From assembly GCF_030264295.1 (NCBI RefSeq), contig NZ_CP127173.1, forward strand, positions 3,665,501 through 3,729,500: DNA of 64,000 bases. The letters run 5' to 3'. How positions within the stretch are numbered: position 1 is the first letter of the stretch; each line of letters opens with the position of its first letter. The notes beneath the pieces were generated by a model. It was not told the origin of the DNA, did not search any database, and saw only the letters and a list, made by a program, of their open reading frames with translations. This document shows positions 9,296 through 18,493 of this stretch, in pieces. Both the position numbers and the translations under genes were made by a program. Origin of the DNA: Amycolatopsis nalaikhensis. GTDB taxonomy: Bacteria; Actinomycetota; Actinomycetes; Mycobacteriales; Pseudonocardiaceae.

Positions 9296-10128
9296 TCAGT
9301 CGCGGCCGAGACGGGTCGGCTGCCAGGCCAGCACCCGCCGTTCCGCGGCCAGGAAGATCGTGTTGAAGACGTAGCCGAGGATGCCGAGCAGCACCAGCCA
9401 GGACCACATGATCGGGAAGTCGAAGTCCTGCTGGGCGTTCAGCAGCGACCTGCCGATGCCGTTGTACGCGCCGACCAGCTCGGAGACGACCATCAGCAGC
9501 AGCGAGATCGACAGGCTGACCCGCAGCCCGGCGAAGATCTTCGGCGCCGCCGCGGGCAGCACGACCATGCCGAGCCAGTACCGCTGCGGCGTGCGGAACG
9601 ACCGCGCCGTCTCCACCTTCACCTGGTCGACCGAGCGGACGCCGTCGACCGCGTTGAGCAGCACCGGCCACACCGCGCCGAAGATGATCGACCCGATCTG
9701 CATGCCCAGCTCAGCCCGAACAGCACCGCGAACACCGGGATCAGCGTGGGCGGCGGGATCGAGCGGAAGAACGCGAACAGCGGGCCGACGTAGTCCATCG
9801 CCGTCCTGGACCGGCCGAGGAGCACGCCGAGGACGACGCCGACGACCGCGGCCAGCGCCCAGCCGCCGAGCGTCCGGGCGAGGCTGGGGAACACGTTGTC
9901 GAACACCGCGTCGGTGAGGAACAGGTGCGACGCGGGCCCGGTGAACCACAGCTTCGCGGCGGCGGTCGCGATTTCGGTCGGCGGCGGGAAGAACTTGCTG
10001 CCGCCCGCGCGGGCGGCGAACTCCCAGACGACGACGAGGATCGCGAAGAGCAGCCAGTTGCGGACGACGGTGGCGGCACCCCGGGCGGCCCGGCGGCCCA
10101 CCCGGCCGGAAAGAGTTGCCGCGGTCAC
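9296..10128 (-). pseudogene. ABC transporter permease (SsuC type) with one frameshift
   Basis: Reading through a one-base loss gives a ~277-residue permease with about six membrane helices and the EAA-type loop (ETARSFRTPQRYWLGMVVLP). The frame breaks near 9708-9714: minus-strand CTGAGCTGG should be CTGGAGCTGG or CTCGAGCTGG, restoring VLFGLELGMQIG. GTG 10128 overlaps the stop of the first permease as GTGA. Both halves are well conserved, so an intact gene with a sequence error is more likely than a broken one; otherwise the transporter would have only one working permease. Confidence 0.8.
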
Positions 10129-10895
10129 GCGATCGCCTCCCGGTCGACGCTGCTCCAGCGGAACAGCCGCTTGCCCAGCTGTTCGAGCCCCTCGTTGATC
10201 AGGTACCCCAGTACCCCGGCCACCACGGTACCGGCCAGCACCAGGTCGAACCGGATCGAACCGGTGCTCGCGACGAGGATGAAGCTGCCGAGACCGACCT
10301 GGGAGCCGGCCAGGAACTCCACGCTGACCACGGCGATCAGGGAAATGGTCGCCGACAGCCGGACGCCGGTGAAGACGAACGGCGCGGTCTGCGGCAGCGC
10401 GACCGACGAGAGGATGCGGAACCGGCTGGTCCCGCACGCGCGCGCGGTTTCCATCAGGACCGGGTCGATCTCGCCCATGCCGTAGATGGTGTTGAACATG
10501 ATGGGCCACAGCGAGGCGTACACCGCGAGGGTGATCTTCGCATCGGGGCCGGACCCGATCACCAGCAGCACCAGCGGCACGAGCGCGGTGACCGGGATCG
10601 GGCGGAGGAACTCGACGATCGCGGCGGTGGCGGTGCGCAGCACGGGGACGCTGCCCAGCAGCAGCCCGGCGGGCACGCCGATGGCGATGGCGATGGCGAC
10701 CGCGATCAGCCAGGCCAGCATCGTCGCGACGATGTCGCGGAGGAATTCGGGGTCGCCCAGCAGGTCCCACACGGTGACCAGGACGACGCTCGGTGGCGGG
10801 ATGAACGTCTTACTGACCAGGCCGACCTGGTCGACGACCTCCCAGAGCAGGAGGAAGCCGAGCAGGCCGGCCGGGCCGCGGAGCAGTTTCGGCAC
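10125..10895 (-). CDS. ABC transporter permease (SsuC type)
   Basis: A 256-residue inner-membrane permease with about six helices and the EAA loop METARACGTSRFRILSSVALP. N-terminal FIPPPSVVLVTVWDLL matches SsuC/TauC/NrtB proteins. It starts at GTG 10895, one base after the stop of the upstream binding protein. Together with the next permease it would form a heterodimeric channel, unlike the homodimer usual for SsuC. Confidence 0.93.
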   Translation of the reverse strand: MPKLLRGPAGLLGFLLLWEVVDQVGLVSKTFIPPPSVVLVTVWDLLGDPEFLRDIVATMLAWLIAVAIAIAIGVPAGLLLGSVPVLRTATAAIVEFLRPIPVTALVPLVLLVIGSGPDAKITLAVYASLWPIMFNTIYGMGEIDPVLMETARACGTSRFRILSSVALPQTAPFVFTGVRLSATISLIAVVSVEFLAGSQVGLGSFILVASTGSIRFDLVLAGTVVAGVLGYLINEGLEQLGKRLFRWSSVDREAIA

Positions 10896-10896
10896 G

Positions 10897-11919
10897 TCAG
10901 CTGGTGGCCTGCGGGGCGATCATCGGCGCCGCCTCGACCTTGCTGGTGATGACACCCATCTGCAGCATCAGGTCGGGCACCCGCTGGATGCGCCGGGCGT
11001 CCAGGACGGAGCCGTAACCGGGCAGGGTGAGCAGCTTGGCCGTGTCTTCCTCGATGTGCGCGTACTTGACCAGCAGCGGTTCGACCTTCGAGCGGTCGTT
11101 GATCGCGTCGCTGGTGGCCTTCTTCATGGCGCGCTGGAAGGCCGCGAGGGTCTTCGGGTTCGCCTGGACCCACTTCGTCGCCGCGCCGTAGCCGGTCAGC
11201 GGGAAGTCCTGGCTGGCACCGGTGTTGATGTCGATGACCGGGATCGCGCCGACCGTCTTGGCCGACTGCGAGAGCATCGGCTCCGGCATGTAGGCCGCGT
11301 CCACCTGGTTGTCCTTCAGCGCCGCGGCCATGTTCGGCAGCGGCATCAGGGTCCACTTGACCTGGCTGAAGTCGACGCCGTGGTCCTTCATGACGGACTT
11401 CGTCAGGATGTCGGACGCGGTGTTCATGGCCGTGATCGCGATGCGCTTGCCCGCGAGGTCCTTGACCGTCTTCACGTTCGAGGTCGGCACCGTGACGATC
11501 GCGTTGCTCTTCGCGTTCACCGACGTGCCGTCGGCCACGAGCTGGATGTCCGCGGTGCCCTTGCTCTTCGCCACGAAGAAGGGCGTGTACGTGGACAGCG
11601 CGATGTCGGCTTCACCGGAGATCGCCTTCGTCATCGACGCTTGACCGCTGTTGGCGATGATCTGCTCGACCTCGAGGCCTTCGGCCTTGAAGTAACCGCC
11701 GTCCAAGGCCAGCCAGAACGGCGCGAGGTCCGTGGTCGGCATGATCGAGACCTTGATCTTCGACTTCTCCAGGCCGCCCCCGTTCGACGAGGCGTTCGAG
11801 TCGTCCGAGCCGAGCGCGCTGCAGCCGGTGAGGGCGGTAGCGGCTGCGACGGTGAGGGCGAGCCCGAGCGCGGCGCGGCGAGTGCGTACCCGGCCACTGC
11901 TCATGGCGTTTCCAAGCAA
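10897..11919 (-). CDS. ABC transporter substrate-binding lipoprotein (nitrate/sulfonate/taurine type), first gene of operon
   Basis: A ~340-residue SsuA/NMT1-like lipoprotein with twin-Arg-rich n-region RVRTRR, hydrophobic core and lipobox ALTGC. Motifs DLAPFWLALDGGYF and SGEADIALSTYTPFF mark the family. I prefer TTG 11919 because AAGGAG lies six bases upstream of it; ATG 11904 is the alternative and has only a weak site. It heads the operon binding protein, permease, permease, ATPase, binding protein. The two binding proteins may feed one transporter with different ligands or affinities. Confidence 0.88.
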   Translation of the reverse strand: MLGNAMSSGRVRTRRAALGLALTVAAATALTGCSALGSDDSNASSNGGGLEKSKIKVSIMPTTDLAPFWLALDGGYFKAEGLEVEQIIANSGQASMTKAISGEADIALSTYTPFFVAKSKGTADIQLVADGTSVNAKSNAIVTVPTSNVKTVKDLAGKRIAITAMNTASDILTKSVMKDHGVDFSQVKWTLMPLPNMAAALKDNQVDAAYMPEPMLSQSAKTVGAIPVIDINTGASQDFPLTGYGAATKWVQANPKTLAAFQRAMKKATSDAINDRSKVEPLLVKYAHIEEDTAKLLTLPGYGSVLDARRIQRVPDLMLQMGVITSKVEAAPMIAPQATS

Positions 11920-12635
11920 GGCCTGCTCCTTGGGTGAAAAAATTGACGGTTGGTGGACCGAATCCCGGGGAAGTACGTGACTCATTCTCGGGAGAGTCTC
12001 GCGGGCCACTGTAGAGGCGGTGACAGCTCGCTCACAACGGGTGGGATCAATACCCGACAGGGTGGCGCGCATCACTCTTTTGGCCTCTGGTCTAGACCCG
12101 CTGCTCCACTCGCCGTAAGGGTTCACCCAGCGTAGGGCCCAGATCCTGAATCCGAGACGACCGGCTGTGCGTCGACTGAGCGAACGCTGTGCAACATCGA
12201 GTGCGTGCTGTCGGGAGGGTTACATCTTCCCCTGCCGTTCGCTACCCTCTGCACCTGCGGGGAGGTATCAACCTCCGATGTAGTGAGAGAGAGTGCCTGG
12301 ATGGCCGATCAAGACGAGCTACTTCGGTGTACCAGGACACGCTGTGGTTTGCCTGAGAGATTCTCCCCCGCAGAGACGACTGCCTGGCCGCGCACAGCCG
12401 CCGCGCCGGTGGGATAGGCCGAAGAACAGACCGATGCGAGACCAGCGCAGGGACCTGACCGTGATGCTCGAGCTGAACCGATTCCGTCCGGCCGGACGGG
12501 GTTCAGGGACCCCCAGGGCCCACACCGAAGACGATCTTTTCACCCGTACGGGTAGCGTCTCGCGCTGGGCTCCTCCCGATCGGCCGGGCTGCCGGCGCGC
12601 CGGGAGTGTGCAGACGAGTGGCTGAGGAGAACGCG
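11920..12635. other. Divergent intergenic region (ABC operon / conservon)
   Basis: About 715 bases separate the minus-strand ABC operon from the plus-strand conservon and must hold both promoters. The centre (12241-12420) is rich in inverted repeats and is listed separately. Short open frames here (for example 12205-12417) lack a ribosome site and coding character. Confidence 0.5.
12241..12420 (-). ncRNA. Candidate structured RNA in the ABC operon leader
   Basis: On the minus strand the region contains GAATCTCTCAGGCAAA (12347-12362 on the plus strand, complement), a string typical of the 3' half of glycine riboswitch aptamers, enclosed by an inverted repeat GCTGTG/CACAGC (12341-12346 with 12393-12398). 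A second related block, CACCGAAGTAGC, follows. The canonical 5' half (GGAGAG and GCCGAAGG-GCAA) is not evident, so identity as a glycine riboswitch is weak. On this strand it would sit about 320 bases before the ABC operon. Confidence 0.3.
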
Positions 12636-15600
12636 ATGCGCCCTGGCGGGCGCTGGACCGACCAGGGTTTCACGAGCACGGACGATGATGGTGGTGCGGC
12701 GGTGCCGAATGAAGACACCGCGGGGGTAGGAGGGGCCCCTGCGCAGCAACCCGGAGCAGCGGCTCCGGGCCGGAAGGCCGGGTTGTTCTCCGGCATGCGC
12801 GACTGGCGCCTGCGGTCCAAGCTGGCCGCGGTCCTGATCATCCCGACCCTGACCGCGGCGGTGCTGGGGGCACTGCGCGTGGTCGACGACGCCCGCGAGG
12901 CGGCGGAGTTCCAGCGGACGGCCGACCAGGTCGCCTTCGCCGTCAAGGTCACCACGGTGGTCCACGAGCTGCAGAACGAGCGCTCGCTGGCCGTCGCGCG
13001 GATCTCGTCCGGCAACTCGCTGCTGCAGACCGGGCTCGACGCGCAGATCGCCAAGGTCGACCGCGAAGTGCTGGACCTGCGCGGCGCGGCGGACACCCTC
13101 AACTACGACGACCAGGCGACCAAGGACCGGTACCGGCGCGGTATCCAGCGCCTGGACGCCCTGCGCCCGCTGCGGGCGGCGTTCAACACCGCGAACGGCC
13201 TGCCCGACATCACGGTGATGACGGCCTACTCGGGCATCCTGGACTCGCTCATCGAGCTGGGCCGTGAGGTCACCACCGCGGTCACCGACCGGGACGTGCT
13301 GCGGCTCGGCACGAGCACGCAGGCGATCAGCGAGGCCAAGGAGTTCACCACCCGCTCCGACGCCGAGCTGCAGATCGCCGCGTTCCGCGGCAGCTTCCCC
13401 GGCGACCTCCTGGACCAGACGCGCGCGTCGGCCTCCAGTGCGGACGCCTCCGTCCAGGCCTTCCTCGCGAACGCCGACGACGACCAGCGCCAGCTCTACA
13501 ACGACACCTACTCCGGCCCGGAGGTCGACGACCGCCGCCGGATCCAGACCGCGGCGTTCGCCTTCGCCCAGCAGGGTGACGCCCCGAGCATCGACACGAC
13601 GGCGCTCGGCAAGGACAGCACCGTGTCGGCCGACAAGCTGCACGCGGTCGAGTCGAACCTGCTGGCCCAGCTCAAGACGCGCGCCGACGACCTCGCCACG
13701 GCGGCGGTCAACTCGGCGTGGGTCGGCGGTGCCGTGGTGCTCGCCGCGCTGGCCGCCGCGATCGCGCTGATGCTCGTCGTCGCCCGCCTGATGCTGCGCC
13801 CGCTGCGGGTGCTGCGGAAGAGCGCGCTGGACGTCGCCTACACGCGGCTGCCCGAGACCGTGCAGGCGATCCTGGACGACCCGGACCCGGTCGGCGCCTC
13901 GAAGAAGGCCGTCCAGCCGGTGCCCGTCACCTCCCGCGACGAGATCGGCGAGGTCGCGCGGTCGTTCGACATCGTCCACGAGCAGGCCGTCAAGATGGCC
14001 GCCGAGCAGGCCCTCCTGCGCGAGAACGTCAACGGCATCTTCGTGAACCTCTCCCGGCGGTCGCAGCGGCTGGTGGAACGCCAGCTCGGCGTCATCGACC
14101 GGCTCGAGGCCGACGAGCAGGACCCGGACCACTTGGCCAGCCTGTTCGAGCTTCGACCACCTCGCGACGCGGCTGCGGCGCAACGGTGAGTCTCTGCTGG
14201 TGCTCTCCGGCGCCGGCCTGGCGAAGTCGGTGCCCAAGCCGGTGCCCGCCGCCGACGTCATCGGCGCCGCGGTGTCGGAGATCGAGCAGTACGCCCGGAT
14301 CGAGGTCGGCATCGTGCCCGACGTCGCGGTCCAGGGCCTGGCGATCCACGACCTCGTGCACGTCCTCGCCGAGCTGCTCGACAACGCGACCTACTTCTCC
14401 GAGCCGGAGACGAAGGTCATCGTGCGGGCCGTGGTGACCCGCCGCAAGGCGCTCGCCATCCAGGTCACCGACCACGGTGTCGGCATGAGCGAGGAGCGGC
14501 TGGCCGAGGTCAACGCGCGCCTGGCCGAGCCGCCGGACCTGGACGTCTCGGTGACCCGGCGAATGGGCCTGTACGTGGTTTCGCGGCTGGCCAAGCGCCA
14601 CGGCATCGAGGTCCGGCTGCGCGAGAACGAGGACATCGAAGGCGGCGTGATCGCCCGCGTCGTCGTCCCGGCCGAGCTGCTCACCCAGCTCCGCCCGGGC
14701 ATGCAGCGGCAGACCCCGCCGCCGGCGAACCGCTCCGAGACGTCGATGTCGCTGCCGAGCATCCCGCTCCCGTCGGCGCCGTCGGACTTCGAGCAGACGC
14801 GCTCGCACGCCCCGGTGCCGCCGGCGCCGACGCCACCCCCTCCGCCGCCGCCCCCGGCCCCGCCGGCGCACGAGCCGGTGGCGAACCAGGGCGGGCTGGT
14901 CCCGCTCGACCAGCCGATCAGCCTGGACGACCTGGTCAGCGGCGGCCGCGCGGCGGGCCCGTTCCTGTCGCCCGAGCTGCCCAAGCCCGAGACGCCGGCC
15001 TGGCCGACCGCCGAGGACCTGGCCCCGCTGACGCCGTCGGCGAACGGCGACGGAGCCAGCTCGGGTGCCGGCGACACCCGGTTCGCGCCGCTGGTGCTGC
15101 CCAAGCGCGAGCCCAAGTTCGTCCCGCCGGAAGAGCCGCCCCCGCCTCCGCCGCCCGCGGAGGAGGTCGGCCAGTCGGCTCTCGAAGACGATGTACCCAC
15201 CCGGCGGCTGCCCATCTACCAGTCGGTGCTGTCACGCTGGTTCAGTGAGGGCGACGACGCGGCCGCCGACCCGGTGGCCCCGCAGGCGGAGGGCGACGAC
15301 CCGAACCTGCCGCCGCTCACCGGCTCCGACGAGCCCGCGGCCCAGCCCGCCGAGCCCGTCGAGCAGGCGGACGACCTGCGGCCGACCGCGGCGACGCGGC
15401 ACCCGCTCCTCCCGCCCGACGACGGCTGGCACAGCGCCTCCGACGACGGCTGGCAGGCGGCGCAGTCGCTGCTGGAGTCCAAGAACGAGGAGATCACCCC
15501 GGCCGGGCTGCCCAAGCGCATCCCGAACGCCTACCTGGTGCCGGGGTCGATCAACAGCCAGACGCCCGAGGCCCCGGCCCAGAACAACTTCGCGGACGCG

Positions 15601-15786
15601 ACCGCCGGCATGCCCGGAACGGGTGCGATCACCCGCTCGGCGTCCGCGGCGCGGAGCCGGATGGCAAGCTTCCAGCGTGGCTACACCTCGGGACGGCACG
15701 CGTTGAAGGAACGCCCGGCCGAAGAGAGGCTGGAAGGCAGTGGGGTTCCGATGGGTGGCAACACCACAGACAGCAGTGAGGAGTGA
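12636..15786 (+). pseudogene. Conservon sensor histidine kinase with NIT domain (CvnA-like), one frameshift
   Basis: Reading through one extra base gives a ~1050-residue membrane kinase: helix 1 (about 63-80), extracytoplasmic NIT (nitrate/nitrite-sensing type) domain (about 90-340), helix 2 (about 362-382), HAMP, dimer region and GHKL ATPase (N box HDLVHVLAELLDNATYFS, DHGVGMS, RRMGLYVV), then a ~370-residue proline-rich tail with conserved islands RRLPIYQSVLSRWF (15202-15243) and RMASFQRGYTSGRHA (15658-15702). ATG 12636 has GAGGAG six bases upstream. The frame breaks at GAGCTTC 14148-14154; GAGCTC restores LFELDHLATRLRRNGE. Probably intact in the cell. It heads a four-gene conservon. Confidence 0.85.
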
Positions 15787-15788
15787 AA

Positions 15789-16268
15789 GTGACACGGGCG
15801 GGTGCAATGCAGCCGGGTGGCGCCGCGCAGCCGAACGGCCAGGCGCAGGCGAAGGCGGGTAGTGCCGGCAGCTTCGCTTGGCTGATCACGGATTTCGTGC
15901 ACCGGGTGCCCGGCGCGGCCCACGCGGTCGTGGTGTCGGCCGACGGCCTGCTCCTGGCGGCCTCGCGTGGTCTGCCGAAGGACCGGGCGGACCAGCTGGC
16001 CGCCGTGGCGTCGGGGCTCACCAGCCTCGCGCGCGGCGCGGCCAAGGTGTTCGAGGGCGGCACGGTGGCGCAGACCGTGGTCGAGATGGCCAACGGCTTC
16101 CTCTTCCTCATGTCGGTTTCCGACGGTTCCTGTCTGGCCGTGCTGGGGTCGCCGGAGAGCGACATCGGCCTGGTGGTCTACGAGATGACCCTGCTGGTGG
16201 AACGGGTCGGCCAGCAGCTGACCCCGGAGATGCGGGCGCAACTGCAGGGCGCGGCCGTCCGCCGCTGA
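15789..16268 (+). CDS. Roadblock/LC7 domain protein (CvnB-like)
   Basis: A ~159-residue cytoplasmic protein with a single roadblock/LC7 fold (about residues 25-140), starting FAWLITDFVHRVPGAAHAVV and including VSADGLLLA. In bacteria such proteins partner Ras-like GTPases of the MglA type. GTG 15789 is chosen because GAGGAG (15778-15783) lies five bases upstream; GTG 15783 overlapping the kinase stop is the alternative. Second gene of the conservon. Confidence 0.92.
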   Translation: MTRAGAMQPGGAAQPNGQAQAKAGSAGSFAWLITDFVHRVPGAAHAVVVSADGLLLAASRGLPKDRADQLAAVASGLTSLARGAAKVFEGGTVAQTVVEMANGFLFLMSVSDGSCLAVLGSPESDIGLVVYEMTLLVERVGQQLTPEMRAQLQGAAVRR

Positions 16269-16293
16269 GGACCAGGGAACCGAGGAGAGAGCC

Positions 16294-17073
16294 GTGGACG
16301 ACGGGCGCTTGAGGGGTGATGGCCGGCTCGGTGACGACTTCTCCGGCGGGTGGTCCGAGCAACCGGACGACGGCCGGGAGGACTGGCAGTCGTTCCGGGA
16401 CCGCGTGGACCGCGAATGGCGGTCGCGGCGGGTGCAGGCTTCCGACAGCGACCCCGTGCGGGAGCCGCCGAACTGGCTCACCGACAGCAACGCGGGGCAG
16501 GAGCCGATCCGGCCGATCGCCGGCGGCGAGTACCGCGACCGCCTGCTGGGCGGGCCGGGTGCGGAGCTGTTCGGCGGGTCGAGCGGGCCGCTGTACGACG
16601 CGCGCGACTTCGCCGCGTACAGCACCGAACGCGACTTCGGGGCGTCGGGCCCGGACTCCGGGGAACTCGCCGCGGCCCTGCCGCAGCAGGCTCACCAGGA
16701 GTACGTCGACGCGCCGCCGCCGACCGAGATGGAGACGTCCGGCCTGGTCCGGCCGTACTTCCGGACGCGGGGCCGGACGAAGGCGACGCTCGACCTGGCC
16801 ATCGAGGCGTTGATCTCGACCAGCGAACAGGGCCGGATGCTCGACCGGGTCCGGGTGCCCGAGCACCGGTCGATCTGCGACCTGTGCCTCGACACCCGGT
16901 CGGTGGCCGAGGTGGCGGCGCTGCTGCGGCTGCCGCTCGGCGTGGTGCGGGTGTTGATTGGTGACGTGGCGGGCCTCGGGCTGGTGCTGGTGCACTCCAG
17001 CAACCAGACGGTGGGCGACCGCCCGAGTATCGAGTTCATGGAAAGGGTGCTCAGTGGGCTTCGGAGAATTTGA
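16294..17073 (+). CDS. DUF742 protein (CvnC-like)
   Basis: The 259-residue product has a long charged N-terminal region of low complexity and a C-terminal DUF742 domain (about residues 150-259): LVRPYFRTRGRT, CDLCLDTRSVAEVAALLRLP and VRVLIGDVAGLGLVLVH, a winged-helix-like fold. In Streptomyces conservons this protein works with the kinase, roadblock protein and GTPase in a membrane-associated complex. It starts at GTG 16294 with GGAGAGA upstream; its last 20 bases overlap the GTPase gene. Confidence 0.9.
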   Translation: MDDGRLRGDGRLGDDFSGGWSEQPDDGREDWQSFRDRVDREWRSRRVQASDSDPVREPPNWLTDSNAGQEPIRPIAGGEYRDRLLGGPGAELFGGSSGPLYDARDFAAYSTERDFGASGPDSGELAAALPQQAHQEYVDAPPPTEMETSGLVRPYFRTRGRTKATLDLAIEALISTSEQGRMLDRVRVPEHRSICDLCLDTRSVAEVAALLRLPLGVVRVLIGDVAGLGLVLVHSSNQTVGDRPSIEFMERVLSGLRRI

Positions 17074-17662
17074 CTCCGACGCGAACGCGCCGCAGGTGAC
17101 GGGTCCGACCTCGTCGGCCAAGATCGTGGTCGCCGGCGGGTTCGGTTCGGGGAAGACAACTTTGGTCGGGGCGATCTCCGAGATCGACCCGCTGACCACC
17201 GAGGCCATGATGACCGAGGCGAGCGTCGGGCACGACGACACCTCGGCCACGCCCAACAAGACCACCACCACGGTGGCCATGGACTTCGGGCGCATCTCGC
17301 TGGACTCGGACCTGGTGCTCTACGTCTTCGGCACGCCGGGTCAGCACCGGTTCTGGTTCATGTGGGACGACCTCGCGGTCGGCGCCATCGGCGCGGTCGT
17401 GCTGGTGGACACGCGGCGGCTCGCCGACGCGTTCCCCTCGATCGACTTCTTCGAGAACCGGAAGCTGCCCTACGTCGTGGCCATCAACTGCTTCGACCGG
17501 CTGCTGCACCACCAGATCGAGGACGTCCGGCACGCGCTGACCATCGCGCCGTCGGTCCCGATCATGGCGTGCGACGCGCGCGAGCGCGAGTCGGCCAAGC
17601 AGGTGCTGATCTCGGTCGTCCAGCACGCGATCGCGCACGATACGGCGTTACGCGCGGGCTAG
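17054..17662 (+). CDS. Conservon GTPase (CvnD-like small GTP-binding protein)
   Basis: A 202-residue Ras/MglA-type GTPase. P-loop GGFGSGKTT at about 28-36, switch region with repeated Thr (PNKTTTTVAMDFG), G3 replaced by VFGTPGQHRF and G4 as NCFD. It should cycle between GTP and GDP forms, with the roadblock protein as partner. GTG 17054 overlaps the DUF742 gene by 20 bases and has GAAAGG in front. This completes the kinase-roadblock-DUF742-GTPase set. Confidence 0.93.
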   Translation: MGFGEFDSDANAPQVTGPTSSAKIVVAGGFGSGKTTLVGAISEIDPLTTEAMMTEASVGHDDTSATPNKTTTTVAMDFGRISLDSDLVLYVFGTPGQHRFWFMWDDLAVGAIGAVVLVDTRRLADAFPSIDFFENRKLPYVVAINCFDRLLHHQIEDVRHALTIAPSVPIMACDARERESAKQVLISVVQHAIAHDTALRAG

Positions 17663-18064
17663 CCGATGACGCCCCGAACCGGATGCGGCCGTTGGAGTGA
17701 ACTCCGCGTGCTTCACCCACTTCGGGGAGTGGCGTCGCCGTCCGGAGCAGTGACCGGTCACCCCGGTCCGGGCGCGAGATCGGCGGCGGCACCCGTCCCG
17801 ATCACCGGCACCGGTGCTGACCAGCGTCGATCGCGGGCCTCCTCGGGCCGCGAACGACGTCGCGGGGCATGCCACGGACGGGTGGCGTGTTCCGGGTCGG
17901 CGCGGAGCGCACCCGTGCGCGCACGTAGGGTGCGCAGCGGTCGGCCGGTGGTGGACTCGACACCACCGGCGGTGCGAATACGCTTTAGCGTGGCGACGTC
18001 GACCGGTCGTGCCGTCCACCCCGGTGTGCGGCGCGCGGCGCCGCACGAGCGAGGAGGGGAAGTA
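17663..18064. other. Intergenic region before the second roadblock gene
   Basis: About 400 bases. The frame of the next gene is open back to 17666 but the sequence upstream of 18065 has no roadblock homology and no ribosome site. It probably carries a promoter for the roadblock-DUF742 pair; no clear hairpin was found. Confidence 0.4.
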
Positions 18065-18487
18065 GTGACGGCTTCCGGCCAGCAGCAGGGCACGTTCGGC
18101 TGGCTCATCACGGACTTCGTGCGCCGCGTGCCCGGCGCCGCGCACGCCGTTCTGGTGTCCGCCGACGGGCTGCTCCTGGCGCCGTCGGAAGGGCTGCCGC
18201 AGGAGCGGGCCGAGCAGCTGTCCGCGGTCGCGTCCGGGCTGATCAGCCTGACGCAGGGGGCCGCGCGCTGCTTCGAGGCGGGCGGCGTCAACCAGACCGT
18301 GGTGGAGATGGAGCGCGGCTACTTGTTTCTGATGTCCGTTTCGGACGGTTCGTCGCTGGCCGTGCTGGCCGCGCCGACGTGCGACATCGGCACGGTCGCC
18401 TACGAGATGACCCTGCTCGTCGAGCGCGTCGGCCAGCAGATCACCCCCGAGCTGCGCGCGCAGCTCCAGGGCGGCGTGCGTGGGTAG
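18065..18487 (+). CDS. Second roadblock/LC7 domain protein
   Basis: A 140-residue roadblock/LC7 protein, strongly similar to the one at 15789 (both share LITDFV(H/R)RVPGAAHAV and VSADGLLLA) but with a shorter N-terminus. GTG 18065 is preceded by GGAGGGG at eight bases. It is followed after six bases by a second DUF742 gene. No kinase or GTPase accompanies this pair, so it may plug into the adjacent complete conservon or the kinase at the window start. Confidence 0.92.
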   Translation: MTASGQQQGTFGWLITDFVRRVPGAAHAVLVSADGLLLAPSEGLPQERAEQLSAVASGLISLTQGAARCFEAGGVNQTVVEMERGYLFLMSVSDGSSLAVLAAPTCDIGTVAYEMTLLVERVGQQITPELRAQLQGGVRG

Positions 18488-18493
18488 GGCGAG

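Noticed and set aside
12341..12398. TPP riboswitch (CTGAGA on plus strand)
   Set aside because: The second TPP signature (GAACCTGAT...) is absent and the downstream plus-strand gene is a kinase unrelated to thiamine.
12205..12417. 70-codon frame upstream of the conservon
   Set aside because: No ribosome site, odd composition, and it coincides with the inverted-repeat RNA candidate.
6715..14154. Phase variation by programmed frameshifts
   Set aside because: The sites are not long homopolymers or repeats, and affect unrelated housekeeping-type genes. Sequence error at GAGCT explains all five better.
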